A DNA stretch of 64,000 nucleotides from Actinomycetota bacterium. Lineage in GTDB: Bacteria > Actinomycetota > Acidimicrobiia > IMCC26256 > PALSA-610. The stretch covers positions 62,001 through 126,000 of the forward strand of contig SXJP01000014.1 of assembly GCA_005779395.1 (NCBI GenBank), read 5' to 3'. The notes beneath the pieces were generated by a model that was not told the DNA's origin, searched no databases, and was given only the letters and a program-made list of their open reading frames with translations. Positions 43,836-52,451 of this stretch are shown here, piece after piece. Both the position numbers and the translations under genes were made by a program. How positions within the stretch are numbered: the stretch's first letter is position 1; each line of letters begins with the position of its first letter.

Positions 43836-44970
43836 CCAATCTGTTTGCAAACGCGATCGACGGTTGCTCGATTACAAGAAACGAGACAGCTGCGACAGCC
43901 GTAGTGATCGCGAACGCGAACGCTGCGTTGCGCCATGCAACGCCAGCAGAACCGACTGTGAGCCAGTTTTCCCACTGATAGAGCACCAGCAGATGCCAAA
44001 GATAAAAGGAATAGCTAAGCCGCCCGAACGCGACTAACGCCCGCGCCGACATGGCTCGAACAGCGAAAGAGCTAGAAGAACCGAAGACAGTCGAACCCAC
44101 CAGCACGAAGGCAATCAGAGCCTGAAGCAATGACTGCTTGATCGTTTCGTGGGGCGGGGGCGAAGGTCCAAAAATTACGTAGCCGTGCCGTGAAACAAGT
44201 CGAGACATAGCCAGGAACAATGCAGTCGCTCCAAGCCACCATGCAAGCGTCGGCCTCGCGAATCGGCGTAACCGGCGATCGATTTCTTCGGATTGTGCAG
44301 CGAATTCTTTGAGGGCACCGAGCGCCACGCCGGGTCCGAGCGCCACTAGCGCTGCTGGCACAAACCGCTGAGCGTTGAAAAACATCAGGTGCCACCACTC
44401 GAATGCGAAGCCACAGGCAGTCAGCGCCGCGCAACCGAATAAAGCCGCGGCCAAAGATCTGCTCTTGGAGAACTTGAACAACAACAACGCGAATACTGGC
44501 AACGCTACGTAAAAGGCGACTTCGACAGACAGAGTCCACGACGAGTGTCCGGGATCGAAGAACCATGTGTGAAGCAGCGTGCCCCAGCCAACAATCGATA
44601 GAACGTCATCTGGTTTCTTGTTGGTGTTGTCCAAGAACGCGAACTGATTCCACGAGATAGCGACCACGAGGAACGCAAGCCAAGCCGGATACACACGCAA
44701 CGCGCGCCGAATCGCGTAATCGCGAAGACGACTCACACCGGATCCACCGAAAAAGGCGCGAAAAAATGGGCGCGAGAGCAGATAACCGGACAACACGAAG
44801 AAGATCTCGACGCCGATGTCAAAGTTGCGGCCGTAGTACTCCCACTCGAGCGGTCCACCAAGAGTCGCCACTATCGGCGACAAGACAAGCAGGTGGTAGA
44901 CAAAAACAGTGAGCGCGGCAATCGCACGCAAGCCGTCGAGCGCGCCGATGCGTTCAGTCGACTCGGACAC
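43792..44970 (-). CDS. Acyltransferase 3 family membrane protein
   Basis: From GTG 44970 this is a 392-residue protein with about ten membrane segments and the family start IGALDGLRAIAALTVFVYHL, whose histidine is the catalytic one, then GVEIFFVLSGYLLSRPF and HSSWTLSVEVAFY. Such enzymes O-acylate sugars or lipids of the envelope. TAGCAT ends seven bases before the GTG and there is no Shine-Dalgarno, so it may be leaderless. A start at 45030 would overlap the terminator-like hairpin behind the chemoreceptor gene and is rejected. Confidence 0.8.
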   Translation of the reverse strand: MSESTERIGALDGLRAIAALTVFVYHLLVLSPIVATLGGPLEWEYYGRNFDIGVEIFFVLSGYLLSRPFFRAFFGGSGVSRLRDYAIRRALRVYPAWLAFLVVAISWNQFAFLDNTNKKPDDVLSIVGWGTLLHTWFFDPGHSSWTLSVEVAFYVALPVFALLLFKFSKSRSLAAALFGCAALTACGFAFEWWHLMFFNAQRFVPAALVALGPGVALGALKEFAAQSEEIDRRLRRFARPTLAWWLGATALFLAMSRLVSRHGYVIFGPSPPPHETIKQSLLQALIAFVLVGSTVFGSSSSFAVRAMSARALVAFGRLSYSFYLWHLLVLYQWENWLTVGSAGVAWRNAAFAFAITTAVAAVSFLVIEQPSIAFANRLVKRGVERRSQGSGF

Positions 44971-44995
44971 GACGACGATGCTACGGCGAACGCGA

Positions 44996-45028
44996 GCATT
45001 TGGCGGCGACCTAGCCGCCGCCAAATGC
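44996..45028 (-). terminator. Strong stem-loop after the chemoreceptor gene
   Basis: GCATTTGGCGGCG (44996-45008) and CGCCGCCAAATGC (45016-45028) form a perfect 13-bp stem with a seven-base loop, 11 bases after the chemoreceptor stop. No U-run follows on the minus strand, as often seen in high-GC actinobacterial terminators. It should insulate the acyltransferase gene from chemoreceptor transcription. Confidence 0.65.
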
Positions 45029-45039
45029 AACTGAATCTC

Positions 45040-46632
45040 TCAGTACTTGAACTGCCCAACGAGGTTCGCGAGTTCCCTCGCAACTCCGCCGAGATCAGCA
45101 GCCGAAGTCTGCGTTGCAGCAACGCCTCTCGCTGTCGACTCAGCCGATGTCGCGACCCCAGCGATGTTGCTCGCGATCTCTTGGCTGCCAGCAGCAGCGT
45201 CGCTTACAGATCGACCAATTTCGCTCGTCGTCGCAGCCTGTTCTTCGACTGCGCCAGCGATCGCATTCTGATAGTCAGAGATGTGAACCACTATCTCCGA
45301 GATTTGCTGAATCGATTCGACGGCCAGACCAGTATCCACCTGTACTTCGGTGATGCGGCGCGAAATATCCTCGGTGGCTTTTGCAGTCTCGTTTGCTAGT
45401 TCCTTGACCTCGTTGGCAACGACAGCGAAGCCCTTACCGCTCTCTCCAGCGCGTGCTGCTTCAATCGTCGCGTTGAGTGCGAGGAGGTTGGTCTGTTCTG
45501 CGATCGCAGTAATTACCTTCACGACGTTGCCGATTTCTTCGCTCGACTTACCGAGACGCACGATGTTGGCGTTCGTCGTTGTTGCCAAGGCAACGGCCTC
45601 CGAAGCAACTCGCGCTGCCTCGCTCGTGCTTTGCGCGATCTCTTGGACAGACGCTGCCATCTCTTCGACAGCAGTGGCTACCCATGCAACATTGCCCGAA
45701 ATCTGATCTCCTGCTGCAGCGACAACCGTTGACTGGCTCGAGGTCTCCTCTGCGCTTCCGGCAATCTGGGTGCTAGATGCGGCTAGTTCGCGGCTAGCAG
45801 AAGACAGTCGCTCGCTGCTGCCGTCGATGGCGTGCATCGCTGCGCCTAAGTTCTCGAGCGCAGCGTTGAGTGCCGTAGCCATGGCTCCGGTCTCGTCGTT
45901 GGTTGTCACATCGAGACGCGCCGTCAGATCCTTCGCCGCAAGCTTTTGCAACGTCTCAACAGCCTTGCCGAGCGGCCTCGTAATCGAGCGCGTGATCCAC
46001 AAGCACAGCGCGATCATCACGATTGCTGCAATCGCGATAGCAACAAGCAGATTGCGGTTGGATGTTTCGAGCGATGCGTCGGCCACTGTTACGGACTTCT
46101 CTAGTGAGACCTCGATCTTCTCCGAGACCTGTTCTAGCGCCGACTCGAGTGTGTAGAAATCTTCAAGAAATGCTCCGAGATCGACCTCTGCGGCCTCACG
46201 CCCCTCGTCAAGCGCCTTAGCAACGATCGCCTCAGCGCTCGAGATGTAGACAGCTACCGGTTCAGCCGTCTCAGCTAGCGCAGCTTTGACATCTGCGTGC
46301 AACGGCAACTTCTCATTTTCCCCCAGCAGCCGCCTGAATCTTTCAGTGTGTTCGGAGACGGCTGCCTCAACTTCCGCGACTTTTTCCTCGGTGTCGGCTA
46401 GAAATGACGCAAGAACATCGGCGCGTAGGGCGTCATGCATCATGTCGCCTTCGAGATGATTGCGCACGGCATTGGCGTTGATGACTTCCTCTGCCATTGC
46501 CCCCTTCGCATTGTTCAAACCGTTGATTCCGAAGTATCCAACGGCGCCGGAGCCGAGAAGCCCGACGAAGCCCATGACGAAAAGCTTCTTGCCAATGGAC
46601 ATGCCCGTGAGCGCGAACCTCTTGAATCCCAC
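45040..46632 (-). CDS. Methyl-accepting chemotaxis-type receptor
   Basis: From GTG 46632 the receptor has 530 residues: TM1 (about 12-38), an extracytoplasmic helical sensor of about 150 residues, TM2 ([17 protein letters not shown]), a HAMP linker and a signalling domain with [19 protein letters not shown], the conserved hairpin tip. GAGGAGG lies eight bases before GTG 46632, which is why this start is chosen over ATG 46653. No cheA, cheW or flagellar genes are in the window, so it is an orphan receptor. The ligand is unknown; steroid or lipid sensing is only a suggestion from context. Confidence 0.85.
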   Translation of the reverse strand: MGFKRFALTGMSIGKKLFVMGFVGLLGSGAVGYFGINGLNNAKGAMAEEVINANAVRNHLEGDMMHDALRADVLASFLADTEEKVAEVEAAVSEHTERFRRLLGENEKLPLHADVKAALAETAEPVAVYISSAEAIVAKALDEGREAAEVDLGAFLEDFYTLESALEQVSEKIEVSLEKSVTVADASLETSNRNLLVAIAIAAIVMIALCLWITRSITRPLGKAVETLQKLAAKDLTARLDVTTNDETGAMATALNAALENLGAAMHAIDGSSERLSSASRELAASSTQIAGSAEETSSQSTVVAAAGDQISGNVAWVATAVEEMAASVQEIAQSTSEAARVASEAVALATTTNANIVRLGKSSEEIGNVVKVITAIAEQTNLLALNATIEAARAGESGKGFAVVANEVKELANETAKATEDISRRITEVQVDTGLAVESIQQISEIVVHISDYQNAIAGAVEEQAATTSEIGRSVSDAAAGSQEIASNIAGVATSAESTARGVAATQTSAADLGGVARELANLVGQFKY

Positions 46633-46741
46633 TTGACCAACCTCCTCGAACAAGAACCCCCGCCCAAGTGGAGTTCAGCTTCATAGTCGGTAGCGCGTGG
46701 ACCCTTCTTAGAGGTATGAGTGACTATCGCTGATTACGGTT

Positions 46742-47311
46742 TTAGCTAGGAACGAGAAAACCCCTTTTTAGGACGCCAGCCACCGCAGGTGCGGCGTCCT
46801 CCGGCATAGCTCCGGCCGACTGGTAGTAGGCACTGCGCTCCAACAACGCCATCATCGCACCAACTGTCGGCATGTCGTGCGGAGCGCCAACAGCCTGCAA
46901 TCGTTTCGCTAAGGCTGCCGCGATGTGGGTGAAGGCGTCGACTCCGAGACGGTTCACTTCAGCAGCTGTGACGTGGCGCTCCATCCAAGCGCGGATAACT
47001 GGTCCGTATTGTTGATAAATCTCGAAAAACCGGGCTACGAACTTGTCGATCTCGTCGACTTCTGCCGCGAGTTGTTCATATTGCGCTGCGCATTCAGCTG
47101 CTAGCGCGCCGAGCATGTGTTCTTTGCTCGTGAAGTACAAGTAGAAGGTGCCGTGCGAAGTCTCTGCAACGCGCACTATGTCGTCGACCCGAGCAGCGTG
47201 GTAACCACGGTCGGCGAAGACTTGTAGCCCAGCGCCGAGTAGGCGACGGAGTGTGCGCTTGCCTTGGGCTCGCAACTCCCGCTCTTTCGGGGCCTTGTAC
47301 GCTCCTGCCAC
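46742..47311 (-). CDS. TetR-family transcriptional regulator
   Basis: This 189-residue TetR protein has the helix-turn-helix GYHAARVDDIVRVAETSHGT followed by FYLYFTSKEHML. The C-terminal domain (residues 75-185) is typical of acyl-CoA-responsive TetR members, without recognisable identity. It is divergent from a CoA ligase gene with only 26 bases between starts, a common arrangement for local control of the ligase and the dehydrogenase behind it. It is one of two TetR genes here and a candidate for the ACCTGAC-N6-GTCAGGT repeats, but its own intergenic region has no such copy. Confidence 0.8.
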   Translation of the reverse strand: MAGAYKAPKERELRAQGKRTLRRLLGAGLQVFADRGYHAARVDDIVRVAETSHGTFYLYFTSKEHMLGALAAECAAQYEQLAAEVDEIDKFVARFFEIYQQYGPVIRAWMERHVTAAEVNRLGVDAFTHIAAALAKRLQAVGAPHDMPTVGAMMALLERSAYYQSAGAMPEDAAPAVAGVLKRGFLVPS

Positions 47312-47337
47312 AGTCTTTTCATTCCGTTCTTAGGTAG

Positions 47338-48840
47338 TTGACATTGCTCCCAAACACCGTAAGCGAAGCGGCACGGCGGTTCGGCGATCGTAATGCTTAT
47401 GTCACAGAAGCAGGGTGGCCTCTTACCTACGTCGACCTAGACCGCTGTTCGGATGAAGCTGCAGTCGGACTCGCTTCCCGCGGGGTCGCAGAGGGTGACT
47501 GTGTGGCGATAGTGCTTCCGCCTGGTCCAGAGTTTCTTGTCTCGTACCTCGCGATAGCCAAACTTGGTGCGATCACGGCTGGCGTGAACGACCGTCTCGC
47601 TGCGCCAGAACGCCAGCTAGTCCTCGCCAAGGCTGACCCAAAGCTCGTTCTCGCGACCACCGATACCGCTCTCGACGACTTCCCAACTGAGCTTGTAGAA
47701 GCTGCCGACTCTAGGAACGCATTGCTCGCAGATCTTCGTGCCCACTACGAGAGTCCTCCACCATTACAGCAAGACCCAAATCGAACTGTCGCGATCATCT
47801 TCACGTCAGGAACGACAGGCACTCCTAAAGGGGCTGTCTACAAGAACAGTCAACTCGCCTTCATCACGAGAACAGATGTCGGCGACGCCTGGGACCTTGG
47901 GGGCCGCGCATTTACGGGCACCTCCTATGCACACCTCGGATTCGTTACGAAACTTGCTGGCAATCTGCGGCGTGGTGGCGTGAACTTCATGATGACACGC
48001 TGGAGCGCCGAAGCCTGTCTAGACCTGCTTGAGCGCGAGAAACTCACAACGGTGGCTGGCGTGCCCCCACAGCTTGCGCTCATGTTGCGCCACCCAAAGT
48101 TTTCCGAGTACGACCTATCGAGCGTCGAATACATAGTGACTGGCGGCGGACCGATCACGCCAGGACTCGCCGATCAAGCTCGCATCGGATTCGGCGCAAA
48201 ATTGGCTAGTCGCTATTCCTGTACCGAGGCTGGCATCGGACTCGGCACAGCATTCGACGACCCATTAGAGGATGCGATCGTCTCTGTCGGCAGGCCGTTA
48301 GCTGGCGTCGAGATATCGCTGCGGCGGATTGGCGAAGAAGGCTTAAGTGCACCTGGCGAAGTGGGAGAAGTCTGTTTGCGCTCACCTGCCTGTATGTCCG
48401 GATACTGGCGAGATACAGAGGCGACAGCGACGGCATTCACGACAGATGGTTTCGTTCGCACTGGTGATCTCGGATTGTTCGATGACCGCAATCGCGTGCG
48501 CCTAGTCGGCCGGTCTAAGGAAATGTACGTTCGCGGCGGCTACAACGTTTATCCCGTGGAATCCGAAGCCGTGCTTTGTTTGCACCCAGATGTTGCAGCC
48601 GTCGCGGTCGTGCCGAAAACAGATCCAGTCATGGGAGAAATTGGTGTTGCGTGCGTCGTCGCTCGGGCTGGCACTACGCCAACTCTCGAGTCTCTACGTG
48701 CCTTCGCCGTCGATCGCATCGCAAAATACAAGCTCCCCGAGGCAATAGTGATAGTTCCTGACTTGCCTCTCACGCCGGGAGACAAGATCGACCGCAAGGT
48801 TCTCGCGGAGCGAATCAGCAAGACGCCGATAATTAGTTAG
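47338..48840 (+). CDS. Acyl-CoA synthetase (AMP-forming)
   Basis: This 500-residue ANL enzyme has the P-loop IIFTSGTTGTPKGAVY, the STEAG-like SCTEAGIGLG, GYWRDTEATATAF, TGDLGLFD, the hinge VGRSKEMYVRGGYNVYPVE and the lysine loop LTPGDKIDRKVL. It would activate an acid to acyl-CoA. TTG 47338 is the first start, but TTG 47344 has the better spacing to the AGG at 47332. It is divergent from the TetR gene and followed after 13 bases by an acyl-CoA dehydrogenase, so a short activation and oxidation module is likely. The substrate is unknown, and the sequence does not clearly match FadD3. Confidence 0.8.
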   Translation: MTLLPNTVSEAARRFGDRNAYVTEAGWPLTYVDLDRCSDEAAVGLASRGVAEGDCVAIVLPPGPEFLVSYLAIAKLGAITAGVNDRLAAPERQLVLAKADPKLVLATTDTALDDFPTELVEAADSRNALLADLRAHYESPPPLQQDPNRTVAIIFTSGTTGTPKGAVYKNSQLAFITRTDVGDAWDLGGRAFTGTSYAHLGFVTKLAGNLRRGGVNFMMTRWSAEACLDLLEREKLTTVAGVPPQLALMLRHPKFSEYDLSSVEYIVTGGGPITPGLADQARIGFGAKLASRYSCTEAGIGLGTAFDDPLEDAIVSVGRPLAGVEISLRRIGEEGLSAPGEVGEVCLRSPACMSGYWRDTEATATAFTTDGFVRTGDLGLFDDRNRVRLVGRSKEMYVRGGYNVYPVESEAVLCLHPDVAAVAVVPKTDPVMGEIGVACVVARAGTTPTLESLRAFAVDRIAKYKLPEAIVIVPDLPLTPGDKIDRKVLAERISKTPIIS

Positions 48841-48853
48841 TCTCGTTCGCACT

Positions 48854-49945
48854 ATGGAACTTGAATTCACAGCGGACCAGTTAGAACTGCGTGACTCCAT
48901 CCGGGTAGTACTCCAGAAAGCGTCACCCGTCAAACTCGCACGCGAGGTTGCCGAGAACCAGACCGGAGCAGACCGACTCTGGCGCGTCGTCACAGAACTC
49001 GGCTGGGCCGCCCTAACGGTTCCCGAGAAATTCGGGGGTATTGGCCTCGGTGCTGTCGAAGCTGGAATCCTCGCCGAAGAGCTCGGCCGGGTAATCGCAC
49101 CTGGTCCACTACTAGCAACGGTCGCACAGTTCGTGCCTGCGGTTTCATTGCTCGGAAACCAAATACAGCAAGAACGCTGGCTCGCTCCTGTCGCCGCAGG
49201 TGGCGTTGCAGGGACGGCTACCTACGACTCAGGCGTTCTTTTGCGCTTTGATGGTAACGACAGTGTCCTCAACGGGCGTTGTAGCTACGTGATCGAGGCC
49301 GCAGCCGCCGAGTTCGTCGCTTGTCGTTTTACGAGCGATCTCGGCGAAGGCATGGTCGTAATCGAGAAAGACGAAGCCAAGATCGTGCCAATCGTCTCGA
49401 TAGACCCGACACGCCAGATTGCGCACATCGTTTTCAAAGACGTTCGTCTCAGCGCAGACCGCGTACTTGGTGGGCCTGCTGCCATTGGTAAACAAGATTC
49501 CGAATTTAGAGAGGCGACACTGCATGGCGTCAGCGCAATCGCCCTTGAGACCGTTGGAGTCTGCCAATCGATCTTCGATGTTGCGCTTGACCATGTGAAG
49601 AACCGCGAGCAGTTTGGAGTACCGATCGGGTCGTTCCAAGCGATCAAACACAAGTTTGCCGACATGCTCGTGACGCTCGAACGTGCGCGAGCTACTAGTT
49701 ACTTAAGTGCACTTTGCGTCGCCGAGCGCGTTGACCGGGCAGGAATCGAGACATCAGCAGCGAAGGTCGCCGCGGCAGACTGCCAGCGGCTGTTGGCCAA
49801 AGAAGGTATCCAGTTGCTCGGTGGCATCGGCTACACATGGGAACACGACATGCACCTATACGTGAAACGAGCGAAGGCCAACGACGCGCTATTCGGCACG
49901 GCATCACACCACCGTGCCCGCATCGCCGACCTTCTAGGTGTCTAG
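48854..49945 (+). CDS. Acyl-CoA dehydrogenase, beta-type
   Basis: This 363-residue protein has MELEFTADQLELRDSIRVVL, FGGIGLGAVEAGILAEELG, KNREQFGVPIGSFQAIKHKF and the C-terminal HDMHLYVKRAKANDALFG. The short length and C-terminus mark the subgroup that pairs with a catalytic partner subunit, as in FadE32/33-type complexes. TAGTCT lies ten bases before the ATG. No full-length partner is adjacent; the nearest in the same direction is 12 kb away. It overlaps the convergent membrane gene by four bases. Confidence 0.75.
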   Translation: MELEFTADQLELRDSIRVVLQKASPVKLAREVAENQTGADRLWRVVTELGWAALTVPEKFGGIGLGAVEAGILAEELGRVIAPGPLLATVAQFVPAVSLLGNQIQQERWLAPVAAGGVAGTATYDSGVLLRFDGNDSVLNGRCSYVIEAAAAEFVACRFTSDLGEGMVVIEKDEAKIVPIVSIDPTRQIAHIVFKDVRLSADRVLGGPAAIGKQDSEFREATLHGVSAIALETVGVCQSIFDVALDHVKNREQFGVPIGSFQAIKHKFADMLVTLERARATSYLSALCVAERVDRAGIETSAAKVAAADCQRLLAKEGIQLLGGIGYTWEHDMHLYVKRAKANDALFGTASHHRARIADLLGV

Positions 49946-50706
49946 CCGAGTAGTTCGAGCTTCCCGTAGAAGATTTCGAAGAACAAGACCCAGAACACGA
50001 TCGTGCCGCTAGCGAAGTAGATCGCGTTCTGATGTTTGTCGTACATCCAGGTGTTGGCCTTGCCGACCGCTGCACCGAACACTCCTAGAGCATTTAGCTC
50101 CATGACCGCGGCGAATGCCAGGACGATTACATAGAACACGGCGCGAACACCACTAGACGCTGGTTCATACCCGTAGAAGAATCCGCTTTGGCCAACCATT
50201 GCGAGTAATACGGTGAAGCTGAAAATCATGTTCTGGCGGCTTGCCATAGCTGCCTTGCGAGCCGCTACGGGTGCGTCCGGGTTTGCTTCTGCACCGCCTG
50301 CCACAGCGCGGGCGTTGCCGATCACGATCTGCTGGTTCGGCCAAATGACCATCCACACGTTGTAGAGCATCACGATTGCGAGCACGATCGCCGCAGCGAG
50401 CATGCCGCCGCGCGGCGACTTGAAGAAATCGCCTGTGTACACACGTTCGTTAACGTCACCGGACGAACCAATCGCGAGCATCACAAAACCGCTCGCTACT
50501 GTCATCCAGGCGGCGTGACGGAACCACCAGAGCGCACGCCATGTGAGCTTGTCAAAGGCGTTGTTGCGTGCCCCTGCTTCCATTTCTGCATAAGCCGGAA
50601 CTTGGATGACATTGAAAAACCAGAGCAGGCCCATCCACATAACCGCAAACATGACATGTGCGATTCGGAACCCTTCCAAGAGTCCAAATCTTTCGACGAT
50701 AAACAT
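49942..50706 (-). CDS. Membrane protein with urate-oxidase N-terminal (PuuD-like) domain
   Basis: This 254-residue protein has about seven membrane segments and the HVMFAVMWMGLLWFFNVIQV and RALWWFRHAAWMTVASG pattern of the Urate_ox_N domain, the membrane half of PuuD. No cytochrome c CxxCH motif is present, so it lacks the haem C-terminal part of full PuuD. Conserved membrane histidines may bind haem. GGAGG lies four to five bases before the ATG. No purine genes are near, so urate oxidation is doubtful. Confidence 0.65.
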   Translation of the reverse strand: MFIVERFGLLEGFRIAHVMFAVMWMGLLWFFNVIQVPAYAEMEAGARNNAFDKLTWRALWWFRHAAWMTVASGFVMLAIGSSGDVNERVYTGDFFKSPRGGMLAAAIVLAIVMLYNVWMVIWPNQQIVIGNARAVAGGAEANPDAPVAARKAAMASRQNMIFSFTVLLAMVGQSGFFYGYEPASSGVRAVFYVIVLAFAAVMELNALGVFGAAVGKANTWMYDKHQNAIYFASGTIVFWVLFFEIFYGKLELLG

Positions 50707-50781
50707 GGCGCCTCCAAGGTCGTTGTTGCATTACATCTCGTAGCTGATTTGGCGCCACCGTACCAAACGATTGCCTTGTGC

Positions 50782-51588
50782 CTATGGGATGCTTGCCCCT
50801 GGCGCAGCTTCGGCCCACCATACGAACAGCTTTGAGAGATCCGAATTCTGAGCGACTGCGCGCCCGACGAGACCCATCGCGTCGTCAGTCCAAACGATTT
50901 CGGCACGACCATCTATGACTTGACATCCGAATACCCCAGAGACTTCGTCTGGTGTCTCCTGTCTAGCCCACGTCCTGCTCTCTGGCCTGCCATGCGCGCA
51001 CATCGACTCACCACGCGTCGGTACGGGTCGCCGTGCTAATTCGCCGAGGCGCGCCGAGCGAATGCCACCGTCCAAAATCTTGCGCAGTTCAACTCGCATT
51101 GGGCCTTCACCGACCTCGCACACGACGGCGAGTTGTGCATCCGCATCGAGAGCGGGAGCCACTCGGCACTTGCTTGCGAAGTCCTTGGACAACTTGAAGG
51201 CCTGCCGCATGGTCGGTGCCGGGGCAGAAGTCTCGGTGGTTAGCGGTTGCGAAAGTTGGCTCGTAGCAGACGTTGAAACTGGAGTGCCGCTAACCGGTAT
51301 GACAACTGCGTTTCCTGCATCGTGCTCGATCGTGCCACCACCCAACATGTGCGACCGCAAAGCGAAGACTCCAACGACGGTTATGGGCATTACGAAGATG
51401 GCGACGACTCGTCTGCGGTGCGGATAGACGAAGTCGCCAAAGCGCTTTCCCCTCCGATCTTGTGTCGGCTTTGCAACAGTTGTCCAGAGAGTCGCCGGTT
51501 CCGCCGCACCTGACATGATGCCATCGCTGTGCTCTTTCGGAGCGGCTTCGGTCGTCATTACATCTAGAGATTGCGCATCTTTGGTCAT
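50782..51588 (-). CDS. Membrane-anchored protein of unknown function
   Basis: This 268-residue protein has a cytoplasmic N-terminus of about 60 residues, one hydrophobic segment (VVAIFVMPITVVGVFAL), a Ser/Thr-rich linker (TPVSTSATSQLSQPLTT) and an extracytoplasmic domain with four cysteines. No family is recognised. It is divergent from the LysM protein gene, 56 bases apart, and also lies near the PuuD-like gene. An envelope role is plausible, without direct support. Confidence 0.6.
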   Translation of the reverse strand: MTKDAQSLDVMTTEAAPKEHSDGIMSGAAEPATLWTTVAKPTQDRRGKRFGDFVYPHRRRVVAIFVMPITVVGVFALRSHMLGGGTIEHDAGNAVVIPVSGTPVSTSATSQLSQPLTTETSAPAPTMRQAFKLSKDFASKCRVAPALDADAQLAVVCEVGEGPMRVELRKILDGGIRSARLGELARRPVPTRGESMCAHGRPESRTWARQETPDEVSGVFGCQVIDGRAEIVWTDDAMGLVGRAVAQNSDLSKLFVWWAEAAPGASIP

Positions 51589-51609
51589 GGTAAGACATCT
51601 TTACACAAC

Positions 51610-51638
51610 TTGACATGATCTGTCGAGACCTATAGGTT
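51610..51638 (+). promoter_or_regulatory. Candidate leaderless promoter of the LysM gene
   Basis: TTGACA (51610-51615), 17 bases, TAGGTT (51633-51638), and ATG after six more bases at 51645. Spacing and both hexamers fit a housekeeping sigma promoter, and the predicted start of transcription falls on the start codon. No Shine-Dalgarno sequence is present. Confidence 0.6.
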
Positions 51639-51644
51639 TCGCTC

Positions 51645-52418
51645 ATGACATCGACTTCACCACGCAATCGGCTACTTCTAACCGCAGTCATTCTCTTTTT
51701 CGCGCAGGGCTGCCTGTTGGTCATCGCCCATGGCGGACTTAACCGCGCTAGTGCCAACCTCGCCCCTTGGTCATGGCCCGATGTCGGCGACACGACGACA
51801 TTGCTTTTATCTGCGATCGGCCTTTTCGCACTTGTCGTCGGCACGATGTCGACGCTCGGCACCATGGCCATCATCGTGTCGCTCGTCTCCCCACAAATGC
51901 GGTGGACGGATTCCCTACAACCGTTCGCGCTACCGGTCGTACGGCGACTCACCACGACCTGCGCCGCACTTTCACTAACTGCTGCAGCCACAGTCGGTGG
52001 GGCATCGCCAGTCGGTGCCCGCACGATCGATGAACCCGCGAGGACTACATCGCAGGGCATCTCAGACGAACCTGTAGTGCGAACAGCGACATTAGAAAGC
52101 GCGCCGAGCGATGCGCCGCACCTCCCTGCTATCCGAGCCGATAGTCAAAGTTCGACCGAACGAGGAATGCATCCATCGGGCAAGACCATGATCGCCCAAA
52201 GGGAGGCCACGCCCGAGCACATCGTCGTTGCTGGCGACAATCTTTGGTCCATCGCCAAGCAACATCTCGCGGCCTCAGGAATGTCGACGCTCTCGTCGGA
52301 CACCGTTGCGTCTTACTGGTCGGACCTGATAGCGGCTAACCGCGATCAACTCCGAAGCGGGAACCCGAACCTCATTTTCCCAGGCGAAAGAATCGTCCTA
52401 CCGCCACCGACATTTTGA
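51645..52418 (+). CDS. Membrane-anchored LysM-domain protein
   Basis: This 257-residue protein has two or three N-terminal hydrophobic segments (LLLTAVILFFAQGCLLVIA, TTLLLSAIGLFALVVGTM, possibly CAALSLTAAATVGGA), a Ser/Pro-rich linker and a C-terminal LysM domain (about residues 193-255): HIVVAGDNLWSIAKQHL, then WSDLIAANRDQL and NLIFPGERIVLP. LysM binds peptidoglycan, so the protein likely tethers membrane and wall. It probably has a leaderless mRNA. Confidence 0.8.
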   Translation: MTSTSPRNRLLLTAVILFFAQGCLLVIAHGGLNRASANLAPWSWPDVGDTTTLLLSAIGLFALVVGTMSTLGTMAIIVSLVSPQMRWTDSLQPFALPVVRRLTTTCAALSLTAAATVGGASPVGARTIDEPARTTSQGISDEPVVRTATLESAPSDAPHLPAIRADSQSSTERGMHPSGKTMIAQREATPEHIVVAGDNLWSIAKQHLAASGMSTLSSDTVASYWSDLIAANRDQLRSGNPNLIFPGERIVLPPPTF

Positions 52419-52444
52419 CCTAGCCACGTCGTCTGTTGCATACT
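52415..52444 (+). promoter_or_regulatory. Candidate leaderless promoter of a CoA ligase gene
   Basis: TTGACC (52415-52420), 18 bases, CATACT (52439-52444), then seven bases to ATG 52452. The -35 element overlaps the LysM stop codon. There is no Shine-Dalgarno sequence, consistent with transcription starting at or near the ATG. Confidence 0.5.
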
Positions 52445-52451
52445 CCACGCG

